Shown here: positions 18,892 to 26,990 of the stretch, one piece after another | How the letters are laid out: each line of letters opens with the position of its first letter | Position numbering within the stretch: position 1 is the stretch's first letter | Assembly (NCBI RefSeq): GCF_003201975.1 | Contig: NZ_QJJQ01000001.1 | Coordinates: 186,001 to 250,000 of the forward strand | Direction: 5' to 3' | Source: Pseudogracilibacillus auburnensis | GTDB taxonomy: Bacteria; Bacillota; Bacilli; Bacillales; Amphibacillaceae | DNA length: 64,000 bases | The notes under the pieces: generated by a model | The model's input: only the letters and a program-made list of their open reading frames with translations | The model's database searches: none | What the model was told of the DNA's origin: nothing | Translations under genes and position numbers: made by a program

Positions 18892-19269
18892 ATGAAGGAT
18901 GAAATTGCAAAAATTATTGTGATGGTTCAAGAGGGGAAAATTGATTCGGAGGAGGCAGGGGAATTAATTCAAGCATTAAAGGAGGATTCATCACCAGCAT
19001 CTTCCAGTGGAAGTTATTTAGGAAAAATGTTAAAAATTCGCGTGAAATCAGATACACAAGAAAATGTAAGAGTAAATATTCCGGTTCGATTTGTCCGATT
19101 TCTTCTTAAAATGGGTCATGGAATCGCAGCAAATATTCCAGAAGCAAAGGAATATGTAAAAGATATTGATGTTGATCTCATTATGCATGCAATCGATCAA
19201 GAAATGGAAGGAAAAATTGTCGACATCGAATCCGATGACGGTGAAACAGTTGCCATTTATATTGAATAA
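18892..19269 (+). CDS. SHOCT-like domain protein (YvlB N-terminus type)
   Basis: Protein of 125 residues beginning with a short-helix segment (EIAKIIVMVQEGKIDSEEAGELIQAL) that resembles the SHOCT-like domain found at the start of DUF4097/YvlB proteins, then a Ser-rich linker and a beta-rich domain without a known name. ATG 18892 is preferred because AAAGGA lies eight bases upstream; ATG 18883 overlaps the previous stop. Pairing with a DUF2089 protein is common in Firmicutes and hints at a regulatory or envelope-stress pair. Function not established. Confidence 0.8.
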   Translation: MKDEIAKIIVMVQEGKIDSEEAGELIQALKEDSSPASSSGSYLGKMLKIRVKSDTQENVRVNIPVRFVRFLLKMGHGIAANIPEAKEYVKDIDVDLIMHAIDQEMEGKIVDIESDDGETVAIYIE

Positions 19270-19284
19270 TTCAGAAAAACCATC

Positions 19285-19332
19285 TAATCAAAATAATAAC
19301 GCCGAGACTTTGTCTAGGCGTTATTTTGATTA
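19285..19332. terminator. Bidirectional terminator between convergent genes
   Basis: TAATCAAAATAATAACGCC pairs with GGCGTTATTTTGATTA apart from a three-base bulge. It serves the plus-strand SHOCT-like gene, and the stop codon of the minus-strand thymidine kinase lies within it. Confidence 0.75.
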
Positions 19333-19904
19333 ATATGTTCCACAGACTTATAACATGTTCGACAGACGGGTAAATATTTTTCATTGCCACCAATTTCAAT
19401 TTGTGCTCCTTCATAGACAGGATAGCCTTCCTCATCAAAACGTAGCACCATCGTCGCTTTTTTGTGACAAAACCAGCATTCCGTCTTTAATTCCTTAATA
19501 TTATCTGCGTAAATAAGCAAACTTTCAGATCCTTCAAATAGATTGTTAAAGGAATCATTTTTTAGTCCGTAACACATAACGGTTATATGATAGTCATCTG
19601 CTAGATCAGTAAGTTCGATTACTTGTTTTTTATTTAAAAATTGTGCCTCATCAATTAAGACAGAAGTTGGTCTCGTCTCCATTGATAGGACAAGATCTTT
19701 CATATCGGTATGAACATCAAATGTGTACGCATCCATTTCAAAACCTGCTCGACTCCAGATCTTCCCTGATTCGTATCGGTTATCTAATTTGGAAGTGATT
19801 GCAACCACTTTTTTTCCTTGTACTTCGTAATTATATGCCACTTTAATAATTTCCATACTTTTTCCTGCTGCCATTGTTGAATAATAGAAAAATAATTTTG
19901 CCAT
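19314..19904 (-). CDS. tdk: Thymidine kinase, E. coli-like subtype
   Basis: Type II thymidine kinase of 196 residues that phosphorylates thymidine for salvage. The P-loop is STMAAGKS (9-16), followed by VLIDEAQFL as Walker B, and paired cysteines (CWFC and CRTC) bind zinc. The start FFYYSTMAAGKS, the SRAGF segment, MVLRFDEEG and EIGGNEKY match the enterobacterial Tdk rather than the usual Bacillus form with GSMFSGKS. GGAGG precedes the ATG at 19904; an extended in-frame start at 19991 lacks support. Probably monocistronic. Confidence 0.93.
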   Translation of the reverse strand: MAKLFFYYSTMAAGKSMEIIKVAYNYEVQGKKVVAITSKLDNRYESGKIWSRAGFEMDAYTFDVHTDMKDLVLSMETRPTSVLIDEAQFLNKKQVIELTDLADDYHITVMCYGLKNDSFNNLFEGSESLLIYADNIKELKTECWFCHKKATMVLRFDEEGYPVYEGAQIEIGGNEKYLPVCRTCYKSVEHINQNNA

Positions 19905-20016
19905 CGTAAGCCTCCGAACGTAAACAAAAAATATCCCATGCTTACATATTATATCAAACCGAAATGAAATTACTAGAAATAAAGCGATCATTTTTTACGA
20001 AAATAAAAGAAAGTAG

Positions 20017-20341
20017 AGGCCGGGGCAAAAGTGTTTTCAACAAAGAAAAACCCGAACAATTGTAGCTGCATATAACCCGCTCTGGAAATATACTACGCTT
20101 TTACCACAGGGCATAAAAGCGACATCTGTTCAACCTGCGCTATCGCTTGTTTTCACAGTGTCTCCTTTACCGCGGGCGGCTGGTGAGCCTCCGACACACA
20201 ATGTTTTCGATGGGACGAACGAAGTGCAGTCCCAGGAGGTGACCGCTTTTAGCCGACCAGGAGTCTACGTATATTTCCTCCGCTAAGGTAATACATTGTT
20301 CGTCTTTAGATTTGGTCGTTTTAGTTATGTCCCAGCCCCTT
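20017..20341 (-). repeat. GGCTGGGACA-type palindromic element, long form
   Basis: Element of about 325 bp whose ends are inverted repeats (GGCCGGGGCAAAAG and TATGTCCCAGCCCC). The internal segments TCTAAAGACGAACAATG and TATTTCCAGAGCGGGTTATA, read on the minus strand, are shared with 29744-29881. The middle is an extra GC-rich block with TCGGAGGCTCACCAGCCG. It fills the gap between tdk and the TPR lipoprotein gene. No gene is seen in it. Confidence 0.7.
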
Positions 20342-20367
20342 TGAACGGATAGATAGCAAATGATTAA

Positions 20368-21372
20368 TTAATCCAATTCCATCATTTCAACAAATCGCTT
20401 ATGGTTAGATACTTTTTCTAATAGTGGATCTTCATATGCCCAATCTATAATAGAAGGTTCTAAATCAATCGCTTGTTCCAATACATTTAACCCTTCTTTT
20501 GTTTTATCTAGATTAATTAGAGCGATCGCTTTTCCGTAAAATATATATCCATCATCTGGATATTGCTCAGCTAGATGCTCATACACTTCTAGCGATTCTG
20601 CCATTTCGTCTATATAAGAGAGAAATACTCCTTTGTAATTTAGTGCATCATAATCTTCTCCTTCGGATGATGCAATAATTTGATCCAAGTATTCGATGGC
20701 TGACTCATACTCTTCAAGCTCTTCATGAATATGAACGAAATACCAAAAAGCGTCAATGTCATCCGGTACCTTCTCTAAATACTTTGTAAAAGATTCTTTC
20801 GCTTCGTCGTATTCGTTAAGAAAATAAAGGGATGCACCTTGACCATAAAAGCTGATTGGCTCTTCGGGTTCGAGATCAAGCGCAAGTTCAAAATAAGTCA
20901 AAGATTCCTCATAACGATCTAAATTAAGTAGAGCATTTCCCATATTAATAAATTCTTCAGGAGCATCAGGTTTTAAATCGATTGCTTTTTTCGCTTGATC
21001 AATTGCTTCTTCAAATCTACCAAGTTCATTGTATGCAACGGATTTATTATTATATATACTATCGATTTTTTCATCGAATTGTAATGCTTGATCTAATACG
21101 TCAAGAGCTTTTTCATACTCTTTAAGTTCGATATAAATTAACCCTTTTTCATTTAATAAGTATGGATCTTTCGGATACCTTTTTAATCGTTTATTCACAT
21201 GCTCTAAAGCCTCATGATAATTTCCTTCATTGTAATATTCTTCTGCATAAAAGCCAGTTGAAAATAAGGGGTCTTCTTTTAAAAAATAGCTACAACCTGA
21301 TAAAATCATTATAAAAGCAAACATACTTACAAACATTTTTTTCATTTTTTTGGGTAACTCCTTTTCATTCAT
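20368..21372 (-). CDS. TPR-repeat lipoprotein
   Basis: Predicted membrane-anchored protein of 334 residues made mostly of tetratricopeptide repeats. The lipobox ILSGC follows a hydrophobic signal preceded by Lys residues. About eight TPR units follow, with clear examples PKDPYLLNEKGLIYIELKEY and PDAPEEFINMGNALLNLDRY. ATG 21372 follows AGGAGA with eight-base spacing. TPR lipoproteins usually scaffold protein complexes at the outer face of the membrane; no partner is evident here. It stands alone between repeat element 20017-20341 and the divergent MscS gene. Confidence 0.88.
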   Translation of the reverse strand: MNEKELPKKMKKMFVSMFAFIMILSGCSYFLKEDPLFSTGFYAEEYYNEGNYHEALEHVNKRLKRYPKDPYLLNEKGLIYIELKEYEKALDVLDQALQFDEKIDSIYNNKSVAYNELGRFEEAIDQAKKAIDLKPDAPEEFINMGNALLNLDRYEESLTYFELALDLEPEEPISFYGQGASLYFLNEYDEAKESFTKYLEKVPDDIDAFWYFVHIHEELEEYESAIEYLDQIIASSEGEDYDALNYKGVFLSYIDEMAESLEVYEHLAEQYPDDGYIFYGKAIALINLDKTKEGLNVLEQAIDLEPSIIDWAYEDPLLEKVSNHKRFVEMMELD

Positions 21373-21566
21373 GCACAAAATCTCCTACTATACTATACTA
21401 ATCAAAACAAAATAGACGAAAAAAAGATAGTGTCAAAGTACATAAGACAAAAGTAGTGTATCATAATTTCTACTAGAAAGGTATTTTTGTTTTTAAAGAG
21501 GACAAAAAAGGGTAAAGTGTTTGTATTGTTTCATTATTCATCAAAAATTGTACAGAGGTGATGTAG

Positions 21567-22364
21567 ATGGTAGAATGGATCGACCAAATTAACTGGTATC
21601 AGTTATTTGTTAACTGGGGAATCATTATAGTGAAGGTAATTGTTTTATTTTTTATTTATTTAGTGGTCAAAGCGATTGGAAAAAAGGCAATTGTCAAAGC
21701 GTTTGATCGGAAAAATACCAATGATCAGCTTTCGCCAGGGAGGAGAAAAACACTTCAATCAATCTCCAATAATATTTTGGCTTATTCCTTATTATTTATA
21801 TTTGTTGGTATTTTATTCGATTTATTCGGTGTTGATATTAAAATGCTCATTGCTGGAGCTGGGATTGTAGGGCTTGCTATTGGATTTGGAGCCCAAGGTC
21901 TAGTTAGTGATGTAGTGACTGGATTTTTTATTTTATTAGAAAAGCAGATAGATGTTGGCGATTATGTGACTGTCGCAACCTATGATGGCATTATTGAGGA
22001 TGTCGGATTAAGAACAACCCAATTAAGAGGATTTGATGGAACACTCTACTTTATTCCGAATCGTGAAATTGCAAGTGTTAGTAACCACTCTAGAGGAAAT
22101 ATGCGTGCACTTGTTGATATTTCGATACCTTACGAAAATGACATTGATGAAGCAATGAAAGTGATGCAAGATGCATGTAATAAATTAGCAGCTAGTGAAG
22201 GAACCATCTTAGAAGGACCTGATGTTGTTGGTGTACAGGCGGTTGATTCAGCTGAAGTCGTTATTCGTGTCATTTGTAAAACGAAAAATATGGAACAATG
22301 GTCAGTGGAAAGGAAACTCCGTAAATTGCTAAAAGAAGTACTTGAAAAAAAGGAGAAGGAATAG
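21567..22364 (+). CDS. Small-conductance mechanosensitive channel, MscS family (YkuT-like)
   Basis: Membrane channel of 265 residues that releases solutes on osmotic down-shock. It has two N-terminal membrane segments, then the pore-lining TM3 with the typical Gly/Ala pattern (LIAGAGIVGLAIGFGAQGLVSDVVTG), the beta domain (VGDYVTV, GFDGTLYFIPNREI) and a C-terminal alpha/beta domain. GAGGTGA precedes ATG 21567. It is followed by a terminator and appears monocistronic. Confidence 0.93.
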   Translation: MVEWIDQINWYQLFVNWGIIIVKVIVLFFIYLVVKAIGKKAIVKAFDRKNTNDQLSPGRRKTLQSISNNILAYSLLFIFVGILFDLFGVDIKMLIAGAGIVGLAIGFGAQGLVSDVVTGFFILLEKQIDVGDYVTVATYDGIIEDVGLRTTQLRGFDGTLYFIPNREIASVSNHSRGNMRALVDISIPYENDIDEAMKVMQDACNKLAASEGTILEGPDVVGVQAVDSAEVVIRVICKTKNMEQWSVERKLRKLLKEVLEKKEKE

Positions 22365-22392
22365 ACTAATAATTTCTGATGCTTGCACATAT

Positions 22393-22430
22393 AAAACAGA
22401 TAGCACTAATCTAGTTGCTAGCTGTTTTTT
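22393..22430 (+). terminator. Terminator after the MscS gene
   Basis: AAAACAGATAGCA pairs with TGCTAGCTGTTTT with one mismatch and a T tract. Confidence 0.8.
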
Positions 22431-23046
22431 TAATGCGTAGTACCTCCTCAATTTAAACAAATTACTCTGACTGTCTCATTTTTTCCTTGCATTTCATAAT
22501 AAACATACAAATGAAGGAAGGTGATTCCGACCTACTTCCAATTCGAATATTTATCCTAGTTTGTCCTAGCCCTTCACAAATATAAAATGGGTGTCCATTG
22601 ATTCGATATAGTAGTACATCTTTTTTTTGTTTTTGTACCAGCAGATAATAGGAATAGGACATTTCTTCCTTTATTTTTTCCATCGTTATTTCTACCGAAA
22701 TTAAAATAGAATGTGTCCACCATCCACCTAACAAAAAGACAGTATTTATCTATAACCAAATCTGCCCCCTTTCCATTCGTACGATTTTATTATTAATTTA
22801 AAAGAGAGTAACTATGGAAGGTAAATTTGGTCTTTAGAATGAAATCGTTAGGTTAAAACTTAAAAAGCATATGGATATGTTTAATGATTGTATAGAGCAT
22901 AAGAAGCCATTGCAACTTAGCAAGATCATTAACATTAGGAGGGACAACTTATAAAGCAACGTCTGTTTGAGGTGTTTATCTTATTTGATATACACTATTT
23001 CATAAATACGCATGATTATGTAAAGCTTCCTTTCGTTGAGGGAGTT
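22431..23046. other. Intergenic region before the phosphonate operon
   Basis: No gene is supported. A minus-strand open frame at 22462-22734 has only a TTG start, no good ribosome binding site and no known family. The right part leads into a candidate PhoP-binding region at 23048-23085. Confidence 0.4.
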
Positions 23047-23047
23047 T

Positions 23048-23085
23048 TTTACATGTATTTCATCTTGAATTTACTTTAATTCAAT
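23048..23085 (+). promoter_or_regulatory. Candidate PhoP box upstream of phnG
   Basis: Four hexamers resembling the Bacillus PhoP half-site TT(A/T/C)ACA appear on one strand: TTTACA (23048), TTTCAT (23058), TTTACT (23070) and TTCAAT (23080), spaced 10 to 12 bases. Just downstream the opposite strand also carries two TTTACA hexamers four bases apart (about 23090-23105). Phosphate-starvation control of phn operons is established in other bacteria; its operation here is inference. Confidence 0.4.
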
Positions 23086-23122
23086 AATTGTAAAGTATTG
23101 TAAATGGTAAGGAGAGTGATGG

Positions 23123-23548
23123 ATGTTGAGGCGGAAAGAAAGGACGGAAATTCTCATTCAATATGATTCTTGTTTAGCAGCACAGTTTGCAGCTGAAATT
23201 ACGGATCGATACGATTGTTTTGAAATTATTGCACCACATTACGGCCTGACGATGATGAAAATGAGGGAATCTGCACAAAATAGTTTGTTTTATATTGGTG
23301 AAGTTCTCGTGACAGAATGCAAAATAGAAATTGAAAGTCATATCGGTATTGGTATAGTAGTCGGCATGAAAAATGAGCTAGCGAAACATCTAGCGATCAT
23401 TGATGCTGCATATGAAGCAAATCTCCCTGAAACAGTCAATTGGAAAGAACCATTACACATCGCGCAAGAAAAAATAAATGAAACGAAAGTAAAAAAACAA
23501 GCATTATTTTTGGATACAAAGGTAAATTTCGACACGATGGAAGTGTAA
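23123..23548 (+). CDS. phnG: Phosphonate C-P lyase system protein PhnG
   Basis: Subunit of the PhnGHIJ core complex, 141 residues, that with PhnI, PhnH and PhnL forms ribose 1-alkylphosphonate triphosphate from ATP and an alkylphosphonate. The N-terminus (RTEILIQYDSCLAAQFA) and GEVLVTECKIEIESHIGIGIVVG match the family. AAGGAG precedes ATG 23123 by eight bases. It opens an eight-gene operon, so its upstream region carries the likely phosphate-regulated promoter. Confidence 0.92.
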   Translation: MLRRKERTEILIQYDSCLAAQFAAEITDRYDCFEIIAPHYGLTMMKMRESAQNSLFYIGEVLVTECKIEIESHIGIGIVVGMKNELAKHLAIIDAAYEANLPETVNWKEPLHIAQEKINETKVKKQALFLDTKVNFDTMEV

Positions 23549-23572
23549 ATAACTCGTTATTTGGAGGATATG

Positions 23573-24166
23573 ATGACTTTAGAGCAAGTACATTTTACTC
23601 AACATGTATACCGTAAATTATTGGACTCGATGTCTCGACCGGGTGACATTACTACCTTAACAGATGGAGAAAATCGATTCATACAATCATTTAACTGTTA
23701 TCTTTCAACATCATCTTTACTGTTGACCCTATTAGATCAAGATGTTACTTATCATCTTATATCTGAAGATTCAATTAATATTTCGACTAAAATTACTGCT
23801 TATACATTAGCAAACCATGTACCTGCCAAAGAGGCGGACTTTATTATTGTCCTTGCTAACGGCGATCAAGCTAAGATGGAACATGCGTTAAAAAAATGTA
23901 AAGTTGGTACATTAAGAGATCCACATTTATCAGCGACTTGGATTTTCGAAGCAGATCGATTTTCTAGAGATGAGTTAACCTTATCGGGGCCAGGAATAAA
24001 GACAGAAGCAACGATACAACTTCAAGTACCCAACATTTTTTGGGATCTTCGAGAGGAACGGAATAAAGAATTTCCACTAGGAATAGATTGTGTTTTTACA
24101 AATAATCGAAATGAAATTACATGCATACCTAGAACGACAATGGTTGAAAGAGTGGGGATCAAATAA
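23573..24166 (+). CDS. phnH: Phosphonate C-P lyase system protein PhnH
   Basis: Core-complex subunit of 197 residues with the PhnH fold, a PLP-transferase-like fold lacking cofactor residues. The opening segment VHFTQHVYRKLLDSMSRPGD and the ending CVFTNNRNEITCIPRTT are typical. GGAGG lies five bases before ATG 23573. The stop overlaps the ATG of phnI (TAATG), indicating translational coupling. Confidence 0.93.
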   Translation: MTLEQVHFTQHVYRKLLDSMSRPGDITTLTDGENRFIQSFNCYLSTSSLLLTLLDQDVTYHLISEDSINISTKITAYTLANHVPAKEADFIIVLANGDQAKMEHALKKCKVGTLRDPHLSATWIFEADRFSRDELTLSGPGIKTEATIQLQVPNIFWDLREERNKEFPLGIDCVFTNNRNEITCIPRTTMVERVGIK

Positions 24167-25284
24167 TGGCATATGTAGCTGTAAAAGGTGGAACCAAAGC
24201 GATAGAAGCTTCGCTCAATCTTTTAAACTATGAGCGAATAAAAGCTGGAAAAATAATTGAGGTTGAAACAATCATGACCACGATGCGTAGTCTAGTAGAT
24301 CAAGTCATGTCTGAAAGTAGTTTATATTCTCCATTTTTAGCGGCACTAGCCATTAAGCAAGCAGAAGGAAGTATGGAAGAAGCGGTATTTCTTTTGCGTG
24401 CACATCGATCTACAATGCCTAGACTTTATCATAGTGAAGTAATCGATACGAAGGATATGTTCATGGAACGCCGCATATCTGCTAGTTTTAAAGATATTCC
24501 TGGTGGGCAAGTTTTAGGAGCAACGACAGATTATAAACACCGTTTACTTGATTTTGATTTAGTCGATGAATCATTCATTGAAAATGAAAAATGGTTGAAT
24601 ACATTTAAAGAAGCTTTACCAGTAATAGAGAATGAAAAACAACTCATTCATTATCCGAAAGTAGTTAGTTACTTACGAGCGGAAGGGCTATTTCCGACAT
24701 ATGAACTAAATAATAAAAATCCAATAGATATTACGAAAGAAAATATTCAGTTTCCAATTGAAAGAAGTGCCCGTTTGCAAATATTAACTCGTGGGCAAAC
24801 AGGGGCAGTGACGTCTTTAGGTTATGCATCTTTGCGGGGATACGGTGCGATACACCCTACTGTTGGCGAAGTTCGTTATGGGAAAGTGCCAATCCATGTT
24901 CATGTACCGACAGAAACATCAACTGATATAGAGGATCAATATTATATTGGCGAAATTAATCTTACGGAAGTTGAGTCGTTCGTGCCTATTACAGCTAAAG
25001 ATAAAGACGGGGTCGATGAATTACAATTCGAAATCGGGTATGGGGCATGTTTTGGCAAAAATGAAACGAAAGCAATTGCAATGAGCATTTTAGACCAATG
25101 TTTGGAACATCCGGAAGTAGCTTTTCCAACCCATGACGAAGAGTATGTGCTACTACATATTGATACTGTTGAATCAACAGGGTTCATTTCGCATTTAAAA
25201 TTACCACATTATGTGACGTTTCAATCTAAGCTAGATGCGATACGAAATGTGAAAAAGGAGAAAGCCAGTGATGAAGCTAACTAA
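24166..25284 (+). CDS. phnI: Phosphonate C-P lyase system protein PhnI
   Basis: Nucleosidase-like catalytic subunit of 372 residues that displaces adenine from ATP in the first step of the pathway. It begins MAYVAVKGGTKAIEAS as in other PhnI proteins and contains RSARLQILTRGQTGAVTSLGYASLRGYG, the most conserved block of the family. It overlaps phnH by one base and phnJ by about 14. Length is normal. Confidence 0.95.
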   Translation: MAYVAVKGGTKAIEASLNLLNYERIKAGKIIEVETIMTTMRSLVDQVMSESSLYSPFLAALAIKQAEGSMEEAVFLLRAHRSTMPRLYHSEVIDTKDMFMERRISASFKDIPGGQVLGATTDYKHRLLDFDLVDESFIENEKWLNTFKEALPVIENEKQLIHYPKVVSYLRAEGLFPTYELNNKNPIDITKENIQFPIERSARLQILTRGQTGAVTSLGYASLRGYGAIHPTVGEVRYGKVPIHVHVPTETSTDIEDQYYIGEINLTEVESFVPITAKDKDGVDELQFEIGYGACFGKNETKAIAMSILDQCLEHPEVAFPTHDEEYVLLHIDTVESTGFISHLKLPHYVTFQSKLDAIRNVKKEKASDEAN

Positions 25285-26134
25285 ACATTTTGCCTACTTT
25301 GATGAAGGAGCAAAAAAGGAAATAAGAAGAGCGACTTTAAAAGCAGTCGCTATACCTGGGTATCAAGTCCCTTTTGCTTCACGGGAAGTACCGATTGGCC
25401 GAGGGTGGGGTACCGGAGGATTACAAATCACTTTATCATTAATTGGAAAAAAGGATGTACTAAAAGTAATTGATCAAGGCTCTGATGAATCAGTGAATGC
25501 AGTTAGTATCAAAAAACTCGTTCAATCAACAACTGGAGTGGGATGTACAGATCAAACGAGTGCAGCAACGATTATTCAGTCACGTCACCGTATCCCAGAA
25601 GTCCCATTAACGAAGGAGCAAGTTATTGTGCTGCAAGTACCAGAGCCAGAACCTTTACGAAGTATAGAAAAAAGCGAACATAAAACGAAAACGTTGCACG
25701 CGGAAGAAGATTATAGTGGTGCATGGCTGCAATTATTCGAACAAATTATGATGTTTGGAAGGACAACGACTAATGCAAACCATCCAGTTATCGTTAATGA
25801 CCGTTATGTCATGGCACCAAGTCCAATTCCCCGTTTTGATAATGAAAAACTGCATCAATCAGAAGCATTAATTTTACTTGGTGCTGGACGGGAAAAGAAA
25901 ATTTACGCAGTACCGCCATACACGAGTGTAAGATCGCTTGCTTTTGATGATTATGCATTTTTAGTCGAAAATTTTAAGGGGAAAACATGTCGCTTATGTG
26001 GTGCGGAAGATGTTTTTTTAGATGAACTAGTGAATGAAACAACGAAAGAAACGGAATACCAGTGTAATGATACAAGTTATTGTCTGGAACGATTAAACAA
26101 CGAAACGACAGAAGAGGTGGGAGAGTATGTTTGA
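25271..26134 (+). CDS. phnJ: Carbon-phosphorus lyase PhnJ (radical SAM)
   Basis: The C-P bond-cleaving radical SAM enzyme, 287 residues. Its non-canonical cluster motif C-x2-C-x21-C-x5-C is intact at C240, C243, C265 and C271; in the E. coli enzyme the first three bind Fe-S and the last is the catalytic thiol. The glycine corresponding to the glycyl radical site of E. coli (IPGYQVPF) is G30. GYQVPFASREVPIGRGWGTGG is highly conserved. AAGGAG is at 25256-25261. ATG 25271 and GTG 25268 are both possible starts. The product is 5-phosphoribosyl 1,2-cyclic phosphate plus the alkane. Confidence 0.96.
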   Translation: MKLTKHFAYFDEGAKKEIRRATLKAVAIPGYQVPFASREVPIGRGWGTGGLQITLSLIGKKDVLKVIDQGSDESVNAVSIKKLVQSTTGVGCTDQTSAATIIQSRHRIPEVPLTKEQVIVLQVPEPEPLRSIEKSEHKTKTLHAEEDYSGAWLQLFEQIMMFGRTTTNANHPVIVNDRYVMAPSPIPRFDNEKLHQSEALILLGAGREKKIYAVPPYTSVRSLAFDDYAFLVENFKGKTCRLCGAEDVFLDELVNETTKETEYQCNDTSYCLERLNNETTEEVGEYV

Positions 26135-26966
26135 ACAACCGCTTCTACAAGTGAAAAATGTAACAAAAAAATATGGTGCCGGCTGTCAAAAATGCATGTC
26201 CTACTGTTCTACTAAACTAATTAAAAATTATTGCTCTACATGTCGAACGGTCTATGCATGTCGCAACGTTTCATTTGATTTATATACTGGAGAAATTCTC
26301 GGTATTGTTGGTGAAAGTGGTAGCGGGAAATCAACTTTAATGCAATGTTTATATTTTGACGTTGAACCTTCATCAGGGATCATGTATTTTGATCATCCTG
26401 GGCTGAAAGAGAAAAATTTATTCCATTTATCTGCACAGCAAAAAAGACTTATCCGTCATAAAAAATTTGGCATGGTCTATCAAAATCCGATCCATGGATT
26501 GAAAATGCACTATTCAGCCATTAGTAATATTGGCGAAAAACTAATCGCAGCTGGAGACCGAAACGTCGCCAAAATGGAAAGCATCGGCAATATGCTACTC
26601 AGGGAAGTAGAAATTCCAGTATTTCGTTCCAAAGAAAAGCCACTTCATTTCTCAGGTGGTATGCAACAGCGAGTACAAATAGCGAAAGCATTATCGAATA
26701 ATCCACCGATTTTATTTTTGGATGAAATAACGACAGGACTTGATTTATCTGTACAAGCAAATGTTTTAGATTTAATTAAAAATATCCAAATGGAATACGG
26801 GGTTAGTATGATCGTCGTCTCCCATGATTTAGCTGTCATTCGAATGCTCGCTGATCGAACATTAGTGATGTTAGACGGTGAAGTAATTGAAGAAGGATTA
26901 ACAGATCAAATATTAGAAGACCCGCAACATCTATATACCCAGCAATTAGTTTATTCATTAATTTAA
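26127..26966 (+). CDS. phnK: Phosphonate C-P lyase system ATPase PhnK with Cys-rich insertion
   Basis: ABC-type ATPase of 279 residues that docks on the C-P lyase core rather than on a permease. Walker A is GESGSGKST (62-70), signature FSGGMQQR, Walker B FLDEITTG. Between the first strand and Walker A is an insertion with six cysteines (C20, C23, C27, C36, C39, C45), absent from E. coli PhnK, likely a zinc-binding knuckle. The gene overlaps phnJ by eight bases. The next gene, phnM, follows after 24 bases. Confidence 0.94.
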   Translation: MFEQPLLQVKNVTKKYGAGCQKCMSYCSTKLIKNYCSTCRTVYACRNVSFDLYTGEILGIVGESGSGKSTLMQCLYFDVEPSSGIMYFDHPGLKEKNLFHLSAQQKRLIRHKKFGMVYQNPIHGLKMHYSAISNIGEKLIAAGDRNVAKMESIGNMLLREVEIPVFRSKEKPLHFSGGMQQRVQIAKALSNNPPILFLDEITTGLDLSVQANVLDLIKNIQMEYGVSMIVVSHDLAVIRMLADRTLVMLDGEVIEEGLTDQILEDPQHLYTQQLVYSLI

Positions 26967-26990
26967 CTGTCATACAGGAGGTTTCGCACG

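Noticed and set aside
22462-22734. 90-codon minus-strand frame between the MscS gene and phnG
   Set aside because: Only a TTG start or an internal ATG without a good ribosome binding site, and no known family. It cannot be excluded as a small gene.
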